Source: Amycolatopsis sp. NBC_00345 (GTDB taxonomy: Bacteria > Actinomycetota > Actinomycetes > Mycobacteriales > Pseudonocardiaceae). Taken from it: 64,000 bases of DNA. The DNA lies in assembly GCF_036116635.1 (NCBI RefSeq), contig NZ_CP107995.1, positions 8,742,001-8,806,000 of the forward strand. The letters are read 5' to 3'. The notes beneath the pieces were generated by a model. The model was not told the origin of the DNA and made no database searches. It worked only from the letters and a program-made list of their open reading frames with translations. The translations under genes were made by a program, and so were the position numbers. Of this stretch, positions 15,684 through 24,572 are shown one piece after another; position 1 is the first letter of the stretch; each line of letters opens with the position of its first letter.

Positions 15684-16988
15684 GTGAGCACTGGCACCGA
15701 GCAGTCCAAGGTTTGGTTCGAACGCGCGAAGGCGGCCGTCCCGGGCGGGGTGAACTCGCCGGTGCGGGCGTTCACCTCGGTCGGCGGCACCCCGCGGTTC
15801 ATGGTCCGCGGCGAAGGCCCCCACCTGTGGGATGCCGACGGCAACCGCTACGTCGACCTCGTCTCGTCCTGGGGCCCGATGATCCTCGGGCACGCCCACC
15901 CGCAGGTGGTCGAAGCCGCGCGCGCGGCCGCCGCCGGCGGGCTCTCCTTCGGCACGCCGACCATCGGCGAGGTCGAGCTGGCCGAGGAGATCATCGGCCG
16001 GGTCGAGCCCGTCGAGCAGGTGCGGCTGGTGAACTCCGGCACCGAGGCGACGATGAGCGCCATCCGGCTGGCGCGCGGCTTCACCGGGCGGCCGAAGATC
16101 GTGAAGTTCGCCGGCTGTTACCACGGTCACGTCGACGCGCTGCTCGCCCAGGCCGGCTCCGGCGTCGCCACGCTCGGGCTGCCGACCTCGCCCGGCGTCA
16201 CCGGCGCGCAGGCCGCGGACACGCTGGTGCTGCCGTACAACGACCTCGACGCGGTCCGGAAGTCCTTTGTGGAGAACGAGGGGCAGATCGCCGCGGTGAT
16301 CACCGAGGCGGCCGCGGGCAATATGGGCGCGATCGCCCCGGACGCCGGGTTCAACGCGGGCCTGCGGGAGATCACCCGCGAGCACGGCGCGCTGCTCATC
16401 ATGGACGAGGTGATGACGGGCTTCCGCGTCTCGCGCGCGGGCTGGTACGGCCTCGAAGGCGTGGCCGGCGACCTGTACACCTTCGGCAAGGTGATGTCCG
16501 GCGGGCTGCCCGCCGCGGCGTTCGGCGGCCGCACCGACGTGATGTCGAAGCTCGCCCCCGGCGGCCCCGTCTACCAGGCCGGGACGCTCTCCGGGAACCC
16601 TGTGGCCGTCGCCGCTGGGCTCACCACGCTGCGCCTGGCGGACGACGCCGTGTACGCGAAGCTGGACGCCAACGCGAAGCGGCTCGGCGGGCTCTTCGAC
16701 GCGGCGCTGACCGAAGCGGGCGTCAAGCACGTTGTGCAGTACGCGGGCAACCTGGTCAGCGTGTTCTTCGCCGACGCCCCGGTGCGCGACTACCCGGGCG
16801 CGCAGGCCACCGAGACCTGGCGTTTCCCGGGCTTCTTCCACGCTCTGCTCGACGGAGGCGTGTACGCCCCGCCCAGCGCGTACGAGTCGTGGTTCGTGAA
16901 CGCGGCGATGGACGACGACGCGTTCGGCGTCATCGAGGCGGCGCTCCCGGCCGCGGCCCGCGCGGCGGCCGAGGCGGTACAGCCGTGA
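15684..16988 (+). CDS. hemL: Glutamate-1-semialdehyde 2,1-aminomutase
   Basis: HemL is the PLP enzyme that isomerises glutamate-1-semialdehyde, the HemA product, to 5-aminolevulinate. The 434-residue sequence shows FERAKAAVPGGVNSPVRAF at the N-terminus, NSGTEATMSAIRLAR, YHGHVDALL, LIMDEVMTGFR and the PLP lysine in TFGKVMSGGLPAAAFGG. GTG at 15684 has GAGACT 6 nt upstream, compatible with a leaderless start. The stop overlaps the following phosphatase gene (GTGA), so hemL leads an operon running into cytochrome c maturation genes. Confidence 0.97.
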   Translation: MSTGTEQSKVWFERAKAAVPGGVNSPVRAFTSVGGTPRFMVRGEGPHLWDADGNRYVDLVSSWGPMILGHAHPQVVEAARAAAAGGLSFGTPTIGEVELAEEIIGRVEPVEQVRLVNSGTEATMSAIRLARGFTGRPKIVKFAGCYHGHVDALLAQAGSGVATLGLPTSPGVTGAQAADTLVLPYNDLDAVRKSFVENEGQIAAVITEAAAGNMGAIAPDAGFNAGLREITREHGALLIMDEVMTGFRVSRAGWYGLEGVAGDLYTFGKVMSGGLPAAAFGGRTDVMSKLAPGGPVYQAGTLSGNPVAVAAGLTTLRLADDAVYAKLDANAKRLGGLFDAALTEAGVKHVVQYAGNLVSVFFADAPVRDYPGAQATETWRFPGFFHALLDGGVYAPPSAYESWFVNAAMDDDAFGVIEAALPAAARAAAEAVQP

Positions 16989-17611
16989 CCACCGTCGTCC
17001 ACGTGCTGCGGCACGGTGAAGTGCACAACCCGGACAAGATCCTCTACGGCCGGCTGCCGAACTTCCGGCTGTCGGAACGCGGGCAGCGTCAGGCGCTGAC
17101 CGTCGCGGAGGCCGTGGCGGGCCACGACCTGGCGTACGTCGTCGCGTCGCCGCTGCAGCGCGCGCAGGAGACCGCCACGCCGATCGCCGCCGCACACCGG
17201 CTCGACATCGCGACCGACAGCGAACTGATCGAAGCGGGCAACGTCTTCGAGGGCCAGCGCGTGGCCGTCGGCGACGGCGCGCTGCGGCAGCCGAAGGCGT
17301 GGCCGCACCTGGTCAACCCGTTCCGGCCGTCGTGGGGCGAGCCGTACGTGGAGATCGCGCACCGGATGCTCGGCGCCGTTTACCGCGCGCGCGACGCGGC
17401 GGAGGGCCGCGAGGCGCTGTGCGTTTCGCACCAGCTGCCGATCTGGACGCTGCGACGGTTCCTCGAAGGCAAGCGGCTGTGGCACGACCCGCGCCAGCGG
17501 CAGTGCTCGCTGGCGTCGCTGACCAGCCTGGTCTTCGACGGCGAGGCGCTGGTGGAGATCGTCTACAGCGAGCCGGCGGGCACTACCGACCCGAAGGTGA
17601 CGGGGGCATGA
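16985..17611 (+). CDS. Histidine phosphatase family protein
   Basis: The 208-residue protein has the phosphohistidine motif VLRHGEVHNPDKILYGR at the N-terminus, the conserved ASPLQRAQETA arginine segment and the second catalytic histidine in ALCVSHQLPIWTL. It is a phosphoglycerate-mutase-like phosphatase; its substrate is unknown. The GTG start overlaps the hemL stop, and the stop overlaps the TlpA-like gene by 4 nt. The same gene sits between hemL and the cytochrome c genes in other actinobacteria (recalled), so a link to heme delivery is possible but not shown. Confidence 0.88.
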   Translation: MTTVVHVLRHGEVHNPDKILYGRLPNFRLSERGQRQALTVAEAVAGHDLAYVVASPLQRAQETATPIAAAHRLDIATDSELIEAGNVFEGQRVAVGDGALRQPKAWPHLVNPFRPSWGEPYVEIAHRMLGAVYRARDAAEGREALCVSHQLPIWTLRRFLEGKRLWHDPRQRQCSLASLTSLVFDGEALVEIVYSEPAGTTDPKVTGA

Positions 17612-18219
17612 GCGAGCCCGCGAGTGAATCATTCACACTGCGGCGCCGGGTGTCCGCGCTGCTGGTGGCGGCCGCGTTGCTGCTGACGGGTTGCTCGGGC
17701 GGCAAGGACGCGGTGGTCACCGGCGGGACGTTCACCTTCGTCTCGCCGGGCGGCCAGATCGACATCACCTACCCGGAAGCCGAGCGGCAGAAGGCGCCCA
17801 CGCTCTCCGGTGACGACCTGATGAACGAGGGCAAGCAGCTCTCGCTGGACGACTTCCCCGGCCAGCCGATGGTGATCAACCTGTGGGGCCAGTGGTGCGG
17901 CCCGTGCCGCGCGGAGGCGCCCGAGCTGGAGAACGCCAGCAAGCAGATGGAGCCGCTCGGCGCGAAGCTGATCGGCCTCGACGTCCGCGACCCGTCGCGC
18001 CAGGCGGCCCAGGACTTCGTGCGGGACCGGCGGATCACCTACCCGTCCATCTGGGACCCGTCCGGCCGCGTCCTGCTGCAGCTCGCCGGGTACCCGCGCA
18101 ACATCATCCCGTCGACGATCGTGCTGGACAAACAGCATCGGGTCGCCGCGGTGTTCCTGCGCGAGGTGCTGGCCACCGACCTGATGCCGACGGTGCGGCG
18201 GCTGCTCGCCGAGAAGTGA
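17608..18219 (+). CDS. TlpA/ResA-like thiol-disulfide lipoprotein
   Basis: The 203-residue protein has a lipoprotein signal peptide (RRRVSALLVAAALLLTGC, lipid cysteine near residue 29) and a thioredoxin-fold domain with WGQWCGPCRAEAPELE (catalytic CGPC) and a cis-proline segment PSTIVLD. It is expected on the outer face of the membrane, where ResA-type proteins reduce the heme-binding CxxCH cysteines of apocytochrome c. Electrons probably come from the CcdA encoded next. ATG at 17608 overlaps the phosphatase stop. A family A repeat follows the stop codon directly. Confidence 0.92.
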   Translation: MSEPASESFTLRRRVSALLVAAALLLTGCSGGKDAVVTGGTFTFVSPGGQIDITYPEAERQKAPTLSGDDLMNEGKQLSLDDFPGQPMVINLWGQWCGPCRAEAPELENASKQMEPLGAKLIGLDVRDPSRQAAQDFVRDRRITYPSIWDPSGRVLLQLAGYPRNIIPSTIVLDKQHRVAAVFLREVLATDLMPTVRRLLAEK

Positions 18220-18265
18220 CTCGTGAGTGGCGATGACGGTTCTAACCGGCATAAACACTCACGAG
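18220..18265. repeat. 46-bp palindromic intergenic repeat, family A, copy 3 (hybrid arms)
   Basis: It begins CTCGTGAGTGGCGATGACGG and ends ATAAACACTCACGAG. The outer 8 nt of each arm pair, but the left arm carries the GGC type and the right arm the AAAC type, so the middle does not pair. The core reads GGTTCTAACC. It starts directly after the TGA of the TlpA-like gene. Confidence 0.9.
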
Positions 18266-18308
18266 TCCTGTGAACCGGCCCCGCCCGTCTCACCGGAAGC
18301 TCACTGCC

Positions 18309-18314
18309 TACTCT
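18309..18314 (+). promoter_or_regulatory. Putative -10 of leaderless ccdA
   Basis: TACTCT is 7 nt upstream of the GTG at 18322, with no Shine-Dalgarno sequence. Together with the repeat at 18220 this suggests a separate promoter for ccdA-resB-ccsB. Confidence 0.5.
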
Positions 18315-18321
18315 CAACACC

Positions 18322-19095
18322 GTGAACTCCGTGTCCGAGCTGGCGATCTCCGGACCGCTGCTGCTCGCCGCGGGGGTGGCGCTGGTGGCGGGCGCGATCT
18401 CGTTCGCGTCGCCCTGCGTGGTGCCGCTCGTGCCCGGGTACCTGGCGTACCTCGCGGCGCTCGTCGGTGCCGACGCCCCCGCGGTGCGCGCCGACGAGGA
18501 ACGCAAGAAGGGCCGCTACGCCGTGCTCGGCGCCGCCGGCCTGTTCGTGCTCGGGTTCACCGTGGTGTTCGTCGCGACGCTCGGCACGCTCGTCTGGCTC
18601 GCCGACACCTTGCTGATCAACCAGGACCTCCTCCAGCGCATCGGCGGAGTGCTGACGATCGCGATGGCGCTCGTCTTCCTCGGCTGGATTCCCGGACTGC
18701 AGCGGGAAGTCCGCTCGCACCGCGTGCCGGGCGGCGGGCTCTGGGGCGCGCCGGTGCTGGGCGCCGTCTTCGGGCTCGGCTGGACGCCCTGCATCGGGCC
18801 GACGCTCTCGGCCGTGACCAGCCTGGCCAGCGCGACGGGCGGCGCGGCCGCGCGCGGGTACCTGCTGGTGTTCGTCTACTGCATCGGGCTCGGCGTGCCG
18901 TTCCTGCTGATCGCGCTCGGCGCCCGCTGGGCCGTGCGCGCCACCGACTGGCTCCGCCGCAACGGCCGCCGCGTGCAGGTGGTCGGCGGGGCACTGCTCC
19001 TGGCCGTCGGAATCCTCCTGGTCACCGGGCTCTGGGGAGACGTCATGGGCTGGCTCCGCAATTCCTTCGCCTCCAACCTCGAGCTGCCACTGTGA
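18322..19095 (+). CDS. ccdA: Cytochrome c biogenesis protein CcdA
   Basis: The 257-residue integral membrane protein has six hydrophobic helices and the two conserved redox cysteines, in FASPCVVPLVPGYLAY and GWTPCIGPTLSAV. CcdA carries electrons from cytoplasmic thioredoxin across the membrane to ResA-like proteins, here probably the lipoprotein encoded just upstream. The GTG at 18322 fits a leaderless start. The stop overlaps the resB start (GTGA), so the System II cytochrome c maturation genes ccdA-resB-ccsB are coupled. Confidence 0.95.
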   Translation: MNSVSELAISGPLLLAAGVALVAGAISFASPCVVPLVPGYLAYLAALVGADAPAVRADEERKKGRYAVLGAAGLFVLGFTVVFVATLGTLVWLADTLLINQDLLQRIGGVLTIAMALVFLGWIPGLQREVRSHRVPGGGLWGAPVLGAVFGLGWTPCIGPTLSAVTSLASATGGAAARGYLLVFVYCIGLGVPFLLIALGARWAVRATDWLRRNGRRVQVVGGALLLAVGILLVTGLWGDVMGWLRNSFASNLELPL

Positions 19096-20699
19096 CCACC
19101 ACCGAAGCACCGCCCACCAACCCCCAGCGCCCGTACCGGCCGTCGGCCGGCAAACAGGTGCTCGCCTTCCTGCGCAACACCTGGCGCGGACTGACCTCCA
19201 TGCGTACCGCGCTGGTGCTGCTGTTCCTGCTCGCGCTGGCCGCTTTGCCCGGCGCGCTGCTGCCCCAGCGCCGGCTCAACGTCGGCAAGGTCGAGGACTA
19301 CATCTCCGCCCACGGCTGGTGGGGCACGCTGCTGGACAAGCTGGAGTTCTACGACGTCTACTCCAGCGTCTGGTTCTCGGCGATCTACATCCTGCTGATG
19401 ATCTCGCTGATCGGCTGCCTCACGCCGCGCAGCTTCGACTACATCCGGCAGATGCGCGCCCGGCCGGTGCTCACCCCGAAGAACCTCGCGCGCATGCCGC
19501 ACCACCGCATCGCGCGCACGGCGCGGAAGCCGGAAGAGATCCGCGAAGACGTCCGCAAGCAGCTCTCCGGCTGGCGCCGGATCGAGCGCGAAGAGGAAGA
19601 CGGCGGGTTCAGCATCTCCGCCGAGCGCGGCTACCTGCGCGAGACCGGCAACCTGCTGTTCCACTTCGGCATGCTGGGCCTGATCATCTTCTTCGCGCTC
19701 GGCAAGCTCTACATGTACGAGGGCCAGGTCATCGTCCAGGCCGACGGCAGCCAGTTCTGCAACTCCGGCATCTACAACTACGACTCGTTCGAGGCCGGCC
19801 TGCGCATCGACGGCACCGACCTCGACCCGTTCTGCGTGAAGGTGAACGACTTCACCGCGCGCTACACGGCGACCGGCGAGGCCGACTACTACCACTCGAA
19901 CGTCCAGTACCAGGCGGGCGCGGACCTGCAGTCCGGCACCTGGCGGCCGTACAACCTCCAGGTCAACGACCCGCTGCGGATCGTGGGCGACCGCGTTTAC
20001 CTGCTGGGCAACGGTTATTCGCCGAAGTTCACCATCACCTTCCCCGACGGCCAGACGCGCACGCAGAACACGCAGTGGCGGCCCACCGAGGGGACCACGA
20101 TGCTGTCCGAGGGCGCGACGAAGTTCGACCAGCCGGGCATCACCGACGAGGCCCAGCGCCGCACGCGCCAGATCGCCGTGACCGGGGTGCTCGCGCCGAC
20201 GTCGTTCATCCACGGCGGGGTGCTCACCTCCACCGCGCCGCAGCTGAACAACCCGATGGTCGCCGTCGACGTGCTGCGCGGCGACCTCGGCCTCGACGCG
20301 GGCCGCGGCCAGTCGGTGTTCGAAGTGGACTCCTCGAGGGTGGCCGACGGCCGGCTCAAGCAGGTCGCGCGGCAGAACTTGGCCGTGGGCCAGGAGATCA
20401 AGCTCGACGACGGCACCCGCGTCCGCTTCGACGGGGTCGGGACCTGGGTCAACCTCCAGGTCTCGCACGACCCGACGCAGGTCTACGTGCTCGCGTTCGC
20501 GATCGTGATGTTCGCCGGGCTGGGCGGATCGCTGCTGGTCAAGCGGCGCCGCGTGTGGGTCCGGGTGCGGCCGGGCGACGACGGCGCGCCGGGTACCGTC
20601 ATCGAGGTCGCCGGGCTGGCCCGCACCGACCAGGCCGGGTACGGCGAAGAATTCCAGCGGATCGGCGAACGGCTGGTCACAGGCAGGAAGGGCAGCTGA
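19092..20699 (+). CDS. resB: System II cytochrome c biogenesis protein ResB
   Basis: ResB and CcsB together form the heme-handling cytochrome c synthetase of System II. The 535-residue protein has helices near residues 35-55 (TALVLLFLLALAALPGALLP), 95-115, 190-210 and 465-485, with a large external domain between the third and fourth. Conserved features include GWWGTLLDKLEFYDVYSSVWF and ERGYLRETGNLLFHFGML. GTG at 19092 overlaps the ccdA stop. It is 3 nt before ccsB. Confidence 0.94.
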   Translation: MTTTEAPPTNPQRPYRPSAGKQVLAFLRNTWRGLTSMRTALVLLFLLALAALPGALLPQRRLNVGKVEDYISAHGWWGTLLDKLEFYDVYSSVWFSAIYILLMISLIGCLTPRSFDYIRQMRARPVLTPKNLARMPHHRIARTARKPEEIREDVRKQLSGWRRIEREEEDGGFSISAERGYLRETGNLLFHFGMLGLIIFFALGKLYMYEGQVIVQADGSQFCNSGIYNYDSFEAGLRIDGTDLDPFCVKVNDFTARYTATGEADYYHSNVQYQAGADLQSGTWRPYNLQVNDPLRIVGDRVYLLGNGYSPKFTITFPDGQTRTQNTQWRPTEGTTMLSEGATKFDQPGITDEAQRRTRQIAVTGVLAPTSFIHGGVLTSTAPQLNNPMVAVDVLRGDLGLDAGRGQSVFEVDSSRVADGRLKQVARQNLAVGQEIKLDDGTRVRFDGVGTWVNLQVSHDPTQVYVLAFAIVMFAGLGGSLLVKRRRVWVRVRPGDDGAPGTVIEVAGLARTDQAGYGEEFQRIGERLVTGRKGS

Positions 20700-20702
20700 G
20701 GC

Positions 20703-21680
20703 ATGCAGGTCAACGAGACTTTGTCGCAGTACAGCGACTGGTTGTACACCACCACGGTGGCGATCTACGTCCTCGCGCTGTGCTTCTCGCTGTTCGAGCA
20801 GGCCTTCGGGGCGAAGGGCCGCCGCGCCGCCGAGCGCAGCGCGCAGCGGTCGCTGGTCGGCGCGGGCGCGCCGGTGATCGAGGACGCCGACGTCCCCGCC
20901 ACGCCGGAGGCGCCGCGCGAGATCGGCCGCGCCGAGCGGATCGGCCGCATGGGCGCGGCGCTGCTGGTGCTGGGCGCCCTGCTCCAGCTGACGGCCATCG
21001 TGCTGCGCGGGTTCGCGGTGCACCGCGCGCCGTGGGGCAACATGTACGAGTACGGCATGACGGTCACCTTCGTGACCGTGGTCGCCTGGCTCGTGGTGAT
21101 CCGGAAGTTCCCGGTCCGCCACCTCACCGGCTTCCTGCTGCTGCCCGTCGTGATCCTGATGTTCATCAACGGCACGCTGCTGTACACGGTCGCCGCCCCG
21201 GTCGTGCCCGCGCTGCAGTCGTACTGGCTCTACATCCACGTTTCGGCAGCGATCATCGGCTCCGGCGTGTTCCTGGTGCCGGGCGTCGCGAGCGTGCTCT
21301 ACCTGTTCCGCACGGCCTACGACAAGAACCCGCAGCGGTTCCCGAAGTTCGGGCCGAAGCTGCCGGCCGCCGACGTGCTCGACCGGATCGCCTACCGCGC
21401 GACGATCATCGCGTTCCCCGTCTTCACCTTCGGCGTGCTGTGCGGCGCGGTGTGGGCCGAGGCGGCGTGGGGCCGGTTCTGGGGCTGGGACCCGAAGGAG
21501 ACGGTCGCCTTCATCGCGTGGGTCGTCTACGCGGCATACCTGCACTCCCGCGCCACCGCGGGCTGGCGCGGGCAGCGCGCGGCGGTGATCAACGTGCTCG
21601 GCTTCGCCGTGACGATCTTCAACCTGTTCTTCATCAACCTGGTTACTGCCGGACTGCACTCCTACGCCGGGGTGAACTGA
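20703..21680 (+). CDS. ccsB: c-type cytochrome biogenesis protein CcsB (CcsA/ResC family)
   Basis: The 325-residue protein has about eight hydrophobic helices and the tryptophan-rich heme-binding signature GRFWGWDPKETVAFIAW. Conserved histidines occur in HVSAAIIGSG and near the C-terminus (VTAGLHSYAGVN). With ResB it takes heme across the membrane and attaches it to apocytochrome c. ATG at 20703 is chosen. It closes the ccdA-resB-ccsB operon. It is called CcsB, CcsA or ResC in different organisms. Confidence 0.95.
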   Translation: MQVNETLSQYSDWLYTTTVAIYVLALCFSLFEQAFGAKGRRAAERSAQRSLVGAGAPVIEDADVPATPEAPREIGRAERIGRMGAALLVLGALLQLTAIVLRGFAVHRAPWGNMYEYGMTVTFVTVVAWLVVIRKFPVRHLTGFLLLPVVILMFINGTLLYTVAAPVVPALQSYWLYIHVSAAIIGSGVFLVPGVASVLYLFRTAYDKNPQRFPKFGPKLPAADVLDRIAYRATIIAFPVFTFGVLCGAVWAEAAWGRFWGWDPKETVAFIAWVVYAAYLHSRATAGWRGQRAAVINVLGFAVTIFNLFFINLVTAGLHSYAGVN

Positions 21681-21770
21681 GCGGGGGTCCGCGCGTTTCG
21701 CTGCGGTAGCGGCGACTAACGTCGACACTGGGGACAGCAGGTAGTCGGCGTACGCGGGAGGTTTTCAGCG

Positions 21771-23123
21771 GTGACCGGACCCAGTGAAGAGGCTGCCACC
21801 GGGCAGTCCGACCAGGCCCAGGAGCCCGCGGCCGAGCTGTTCTCCGAAGAACGCACGGACTCGACGCCGCACCCGAATTCGGACGCGTTCGACGTGCAGC
21901 CCACGCAGGTGGTCGCCTCGCCGAACCCCAACTCGGGTCCTTACACGACACCGCAGCAGCCCACGGCGCAGCCGGGTTACGCGCCGGGCCAGTACGACCA
22001 GAACCTGCCGCCGCTCCAGCCGCAGCAGCAGTATTCGGGGTATCCGCAGGCCCAGCCGCAGGCCGGGGCCCCGCAGCAGCCCGGCGCGCAACCGCCTGGT
22101 CCTGGCCCGCAGCAGCCCGGCGGCCCTGGCCCTGGCCCCGGTCCGCAACCGCCTGGTTCCGGCCTGCCCCAGCCGGGCGGCCGTCCGGGCGCGACCGGCC
22201 CCGACGACCTGGCCACCGCCCACCTGGTGAAGCAGGCGAAGCGGACCCCGCAGTCGGGCTGGCGCAAGGTGCTCTACCTGGGCACCGGCAAGCTGGTGAA
22301 CCCGGGGGAGAGCCCAGCCGACCGGCGTCGCCGGGAGCTGATCGCGCGGGTCAACCAGCCGCTGCGCGGGTGCTACAAGATCGCGATGCTGAGCCTCAAG
22401 GGCGGCGTCGGCAAGACCACGACGACCACCACGCTGGGCTCGACGTTCGCCTCGCTGCGCGGCGACCGCGTGGTGGCCGTGGACGCGAACCCGGACCGCG
22501 GCACGCTGTCGCAGAAGATCGCCATCGAGACCACCGCGACGGTGCGCCACCTGCTGCGTGACGCCGGGAAGATCACCCGCTACAGCGACGTGCGCTCGTA
22601 CACCTCACAGGGCTCGAGCCGGCTGGAGATCCTGGCCAGCGAGCAGGACCCGGCCGTGTCGGAGGCCTTCTCGGAGGACGACTACCGGCGCACGGTGAAC
22701 CTGCTGGAGCACTTCTACAACATCGTGCTCACCGACTGCGGCACCGGCCTGATGCACTCGGCGATGAAGGGTGTCCTGGACGCCGCGGACGCGCTGGTGG
22801 TCGTTTCGTCCGGCTCCGTCGACGGGGCCCGCAGCGCCTCGGCCACGCTCGACTGGCTCGAGGCCCACGGCTACGGCGACCTGGTGAAACGCTCCGTGGT
22901 CGTGATCAACTCCGTGCGCCCGAAGGGCAGCTCGGTCGACCTGGACAAGCTTTCGGCCCACTTCGGGGCGAAGGTCAGGGCCGTCTGCCGGGTGCCGTTC
23001 GACCCGCACCTGGAAGAGGGCGCGGAGATCGAACTGGAGCGCCTGGCCGGCGGCACGCGCCTTTCGCTGCTGGAGCTGGCTGCCACCGTCGCGGACGGGT
23101 TCGGCGGGCAGCAGTACCGCTGA
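21771..23123 (+). CDS. MinD/ParA-like ATPase with Pro/Gln-rich N-terminus
   Basis: The first 150 residues or so are disordered and rich in Pro, Gln and Gly, as in EspI-like proteins linked to mycobacterial type VII secretion (family resemblance only). The ATPase domain has a deviant Walker A in SLKGGVGKTTTTTTLGS, a VVAVDANPDRGTLSQ segment, NIVLTDCGTGLMHSAMKGVL and ALVVVSSGSVDGARSASATLD. Length is 450 residues. It probably dimerises with ATP and positions or regulates a partner, but no secretion or partition genes lie nearby. GTG at 21771 has GGGAGG about 10 nt upstream. The separate, short intergenic region suggests its own promoter. Confidence 0.85.
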   Translation: MTGPSEEAATGQSDQAQEPAAELFSEERTDSTPHPNSDAFDVQPTQVVASPNPNSGPYTTPQQPTAQPGYAPGQYDQNLPPLQPQQQYSGYPQAQPQAGAPQQPGAQPPGPGPQQPGGPGPGPGPQPPGSGLPQPGGRPGATGPDDLATAHLVKQAKRTPQSGWRKVLYLGTGKLVNPGESPADRRRRELIARVNQPLRGCYKIAMLSLKGGVGKTTTTTTLGSTFASLRGDRVVAVDANPDRGTLSQKIAIETTATVRHLLRDAGKITRYSDVRSYTSQGSSRLEILASEQDPAVSEAFSEDDYRRTVNLLEHFYNIVLTDCGTGLMHSAMKGVLDAADALVVVSSGSVDGARSASATLDWLEAHGYGDLVKRSVVVINSVRPKGSSVDLDKLSAHFGAKVRAVCRVPFDPHLEEGAEIELERLAGGTRLSLLELAATVADGFGGQQYR

Positions 23124-23175
23124 CCTGGGGTTTGTAGGTGACCGGCGGTACGCGGCCGGCTCTACCTGGCCGGGA

Positions 23176-23361
23176 TCAGCCCTCGTCCTCGTCAGTGGGG
23201 CGCTTGCGCTGCTGCTCGCCGAGCTTGCGCAGGAAGTCCGGGTCGTCGTCCGGGGCGAGGGTGGGGCGGCGCTGGGGCACGCCGATGCGTTGCGCCCCGA
23301 AGGCCCGCCACAACAGAACGGCGATGGTGATCGCGCCTACCGCTGCGAGCAGAGGAATCAT
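23176..23361 (-). CDS. Small single-helix membrane protein
   Basis: The 61-residue product has one transmembrane helix (IPLLAAVGAITIAVLLWRAFG) and a charged cytoplasmic tail (RRPTLAPDDDPDFLRKLGEQ). The ATG at 23361 is preceded by GGAAGGA at 8 nt, better than the upstream in-frame ATG at 23478. No function is known. It converges on the ParA-like gene. Confidence 0.6.
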   Translation of the reverse strand: MIPLLAAVGAITIAVLLWRAFGAQRIGVPQRRPTLAPDDDPDFLRKLGEQQRKRPTDEDEG

Positions 23362-23513
23362 GCCCGGGTCCTTCCGTCGCAAGGCCTTGCCGGGCCCCAG
23401 GTTAGCCCCAATTTCGAAATCAGGGGCGAACCCGGGTGTGACGAAGGGTCGTGACCGGTAGAAGGTGCCGGAAGACACCGCCTGCCACTCACGACCCTTC
23501 AGCCCGTGGTCGT

Positions 23514-23726
23514 TCAGACCTTGCGGGCGGGTTCACTCGCATCGGTGGTGAGCTCGGCCAGCAGCTCGTTCACCTCCGACTCACGGAACCTGCGGTGCCC
23601 GCCCGGGGTCCGGATCGAGCCGATCCGGCCCGCGGTGGCCCACCGGGTGACCGTTTTCGGGTCCACTCGGAACAGAGCGGCCACCTCACCGGGGGTGAGC
23701 AACCTTCCGCCCATGGTCGCGGTCAT
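23514..23726 (-). CDS. bldC: BldC-like MerR-type small DNA-binding regulator
   Basis: The 70-residue protein is a single winged-helix domain: LLTPGEVAALFRVDPKTVTR (helix-turn-helix) followed by WATAGRIGSIRTPGGHRRFRE, the wing with the GGHRR signature. It lacks the ligand-binding part of MerR proteins, as does BldC, which binds DNA direct repeats head-to-tail and controls the onset of development in Streptomyces. ATG at 23726 follows AAGGAGG at 6 nt spacing; this start excludes the longer in-frame reading to 23882. In this genus it may control sporulation or secondary metabolism, which is inference. Confidence 0.88.
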   Translation of the reverse strand: MTATMGGRLLTPGEVAALFRVDPKTVTRWATAGRIGSIRTPGGHRRFRESEVNELLAELTTDASEPARKV

Positions 23727-23751
23727 TTTCCGCCTCCTTAACGACCTACTT

Positions 23752-23757
23752 GCTATA
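23752..23757 (-). promoter_or_regulatory. Possible -10 element of bldC
   Basis: On the minus strand TATAGC lies 25 nt upstream of the bldC ATG with the ribosome binding site AAGGAGG between them. A matching -35 is not clear. The 361-nt stretch 23727-24087 is less G+C-rich than the genes around it and contains no gene I can support. Confidence 0.35.
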
Positions 23758-24087
23758 CCGGAGGCATCGGGCCTTTCGCCCGTCGCGCCGGGTAAGCCAA
23801 CACGGCAATCGTGGCACTTCACCCGTCGGGTACTCGAACGGTTGTCCACGAGTAAAGAGCCCTTAAAGTGCAAAAGGGACATAACCTCGGACCTCGTTCG
23901 GCGACTCGTGAATCTTTAACGGTGCCGTTGACCTGCGCTTTTGTGTCTCGGTCCCGGCGCGAAAGGGTAAAGCCGGACCAAAGGCGCCGCGGCGAGGTCA
24001 CCAGTCGCCGCCGCGGCTGTGACGCACGAGACATCCGGGGCTTTACCGCGGCTGAGGGCCGCGCGGGCGGCGCAGCATAATGAGCCG

Positions 24088-24561
24088 GTGGATCAGCTGG
24101 ACCGAAAGATCATCGCGGCGTTGCGGGTCAACGGCCGGGCCACCTACGCCGACCTGGGCCGATCCGTGGGCCTGTCCGCGTCGTCGGTGCACGAGCGCGT
24201 CGGCAAGCTGGAGGCGGCGGGGGTGATCACCGGCTATCACGCCACGGTCGACCCGAGCACCGTCGGCCTCGGCGTGACCGCGCTGGTGGGCATCCATCCC
24301 ACCGACACCGCCACCGACGAGGACGTCGCCACCGCGCTCGGCGAGCTCGCCGAGGTGGAGAGCTGTTACGCCGTGGCCGGGGACGAGGCGTTCGTGGTCA
24401 AGGTGCGGGTGTCGACGGTGGACGAGCTGGAGCACACGCTCGGCCGGCTGCGCCGCATCCCCGGCGTCGGGCGCACCAACACCACCGTGGTGCTTTCGAC
24501 CCGTTTCGAGAGCCGGCCGAACAACGCGGGCCTGGACGAGGGCGCCGCGCCAGGGGCGTAG
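24088..24561 (+). CDS. Lrp/AsnC family transcriptional regulator
   Basis: The 157-residue protein has the Lrp helix-turn-helix (LDRKIIAALRVNGRATYADL, GLSASSVHERVGKLEAAGVI) and the RAM ligand-binding domain (YAVAGDEAFVVKVRV, LEHTLGRLRRIPGVGRTNTTVVL). Lrp proteins bind amino acids and regulate amino-acid metabolism or transport. GTG at 24088 is chosen because CATAAT lies 6 nt upstream, suggesting a leaderless mRNA; a longer in-frame reading from 24019 lacks support. It precedes a DUF4229 gene and a cysteine-synthase-fold gene, which it may control. Confidence 0.9.
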   Translation: MDQLDRKIIAALRVNGRATYADLGRSVGLSASSVHERVGKLEAAGVITGYHATVDPSTVGLGVTALVGIHPTDTATDEDVATALGELAEVESCYAVAGDEAFVVKVRVSTVDELEHTLGRLRRIPGVGRTNTTVVLSTRFESRPNNAGLDEGAAPGA

Positions 24562-24572
24562 CCTGCCTTGAT

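Noticed and set aside
18876..21728. A 950-codon minus-strand frame opposite resB and ccsB
   Set aside because: It shadows conserved cytochrome c biogenesis genes and its product is Arg/Ala/His-rich with no motif.
23966..24047. Inverted GGTAAAGCC / GGCTTTACC pair between bldC and the Lrp gene
   Set aside because: The 9-nt arms are about 64 nt apart and could easily be chance in this region, and no other evidence supports a regulatory element.
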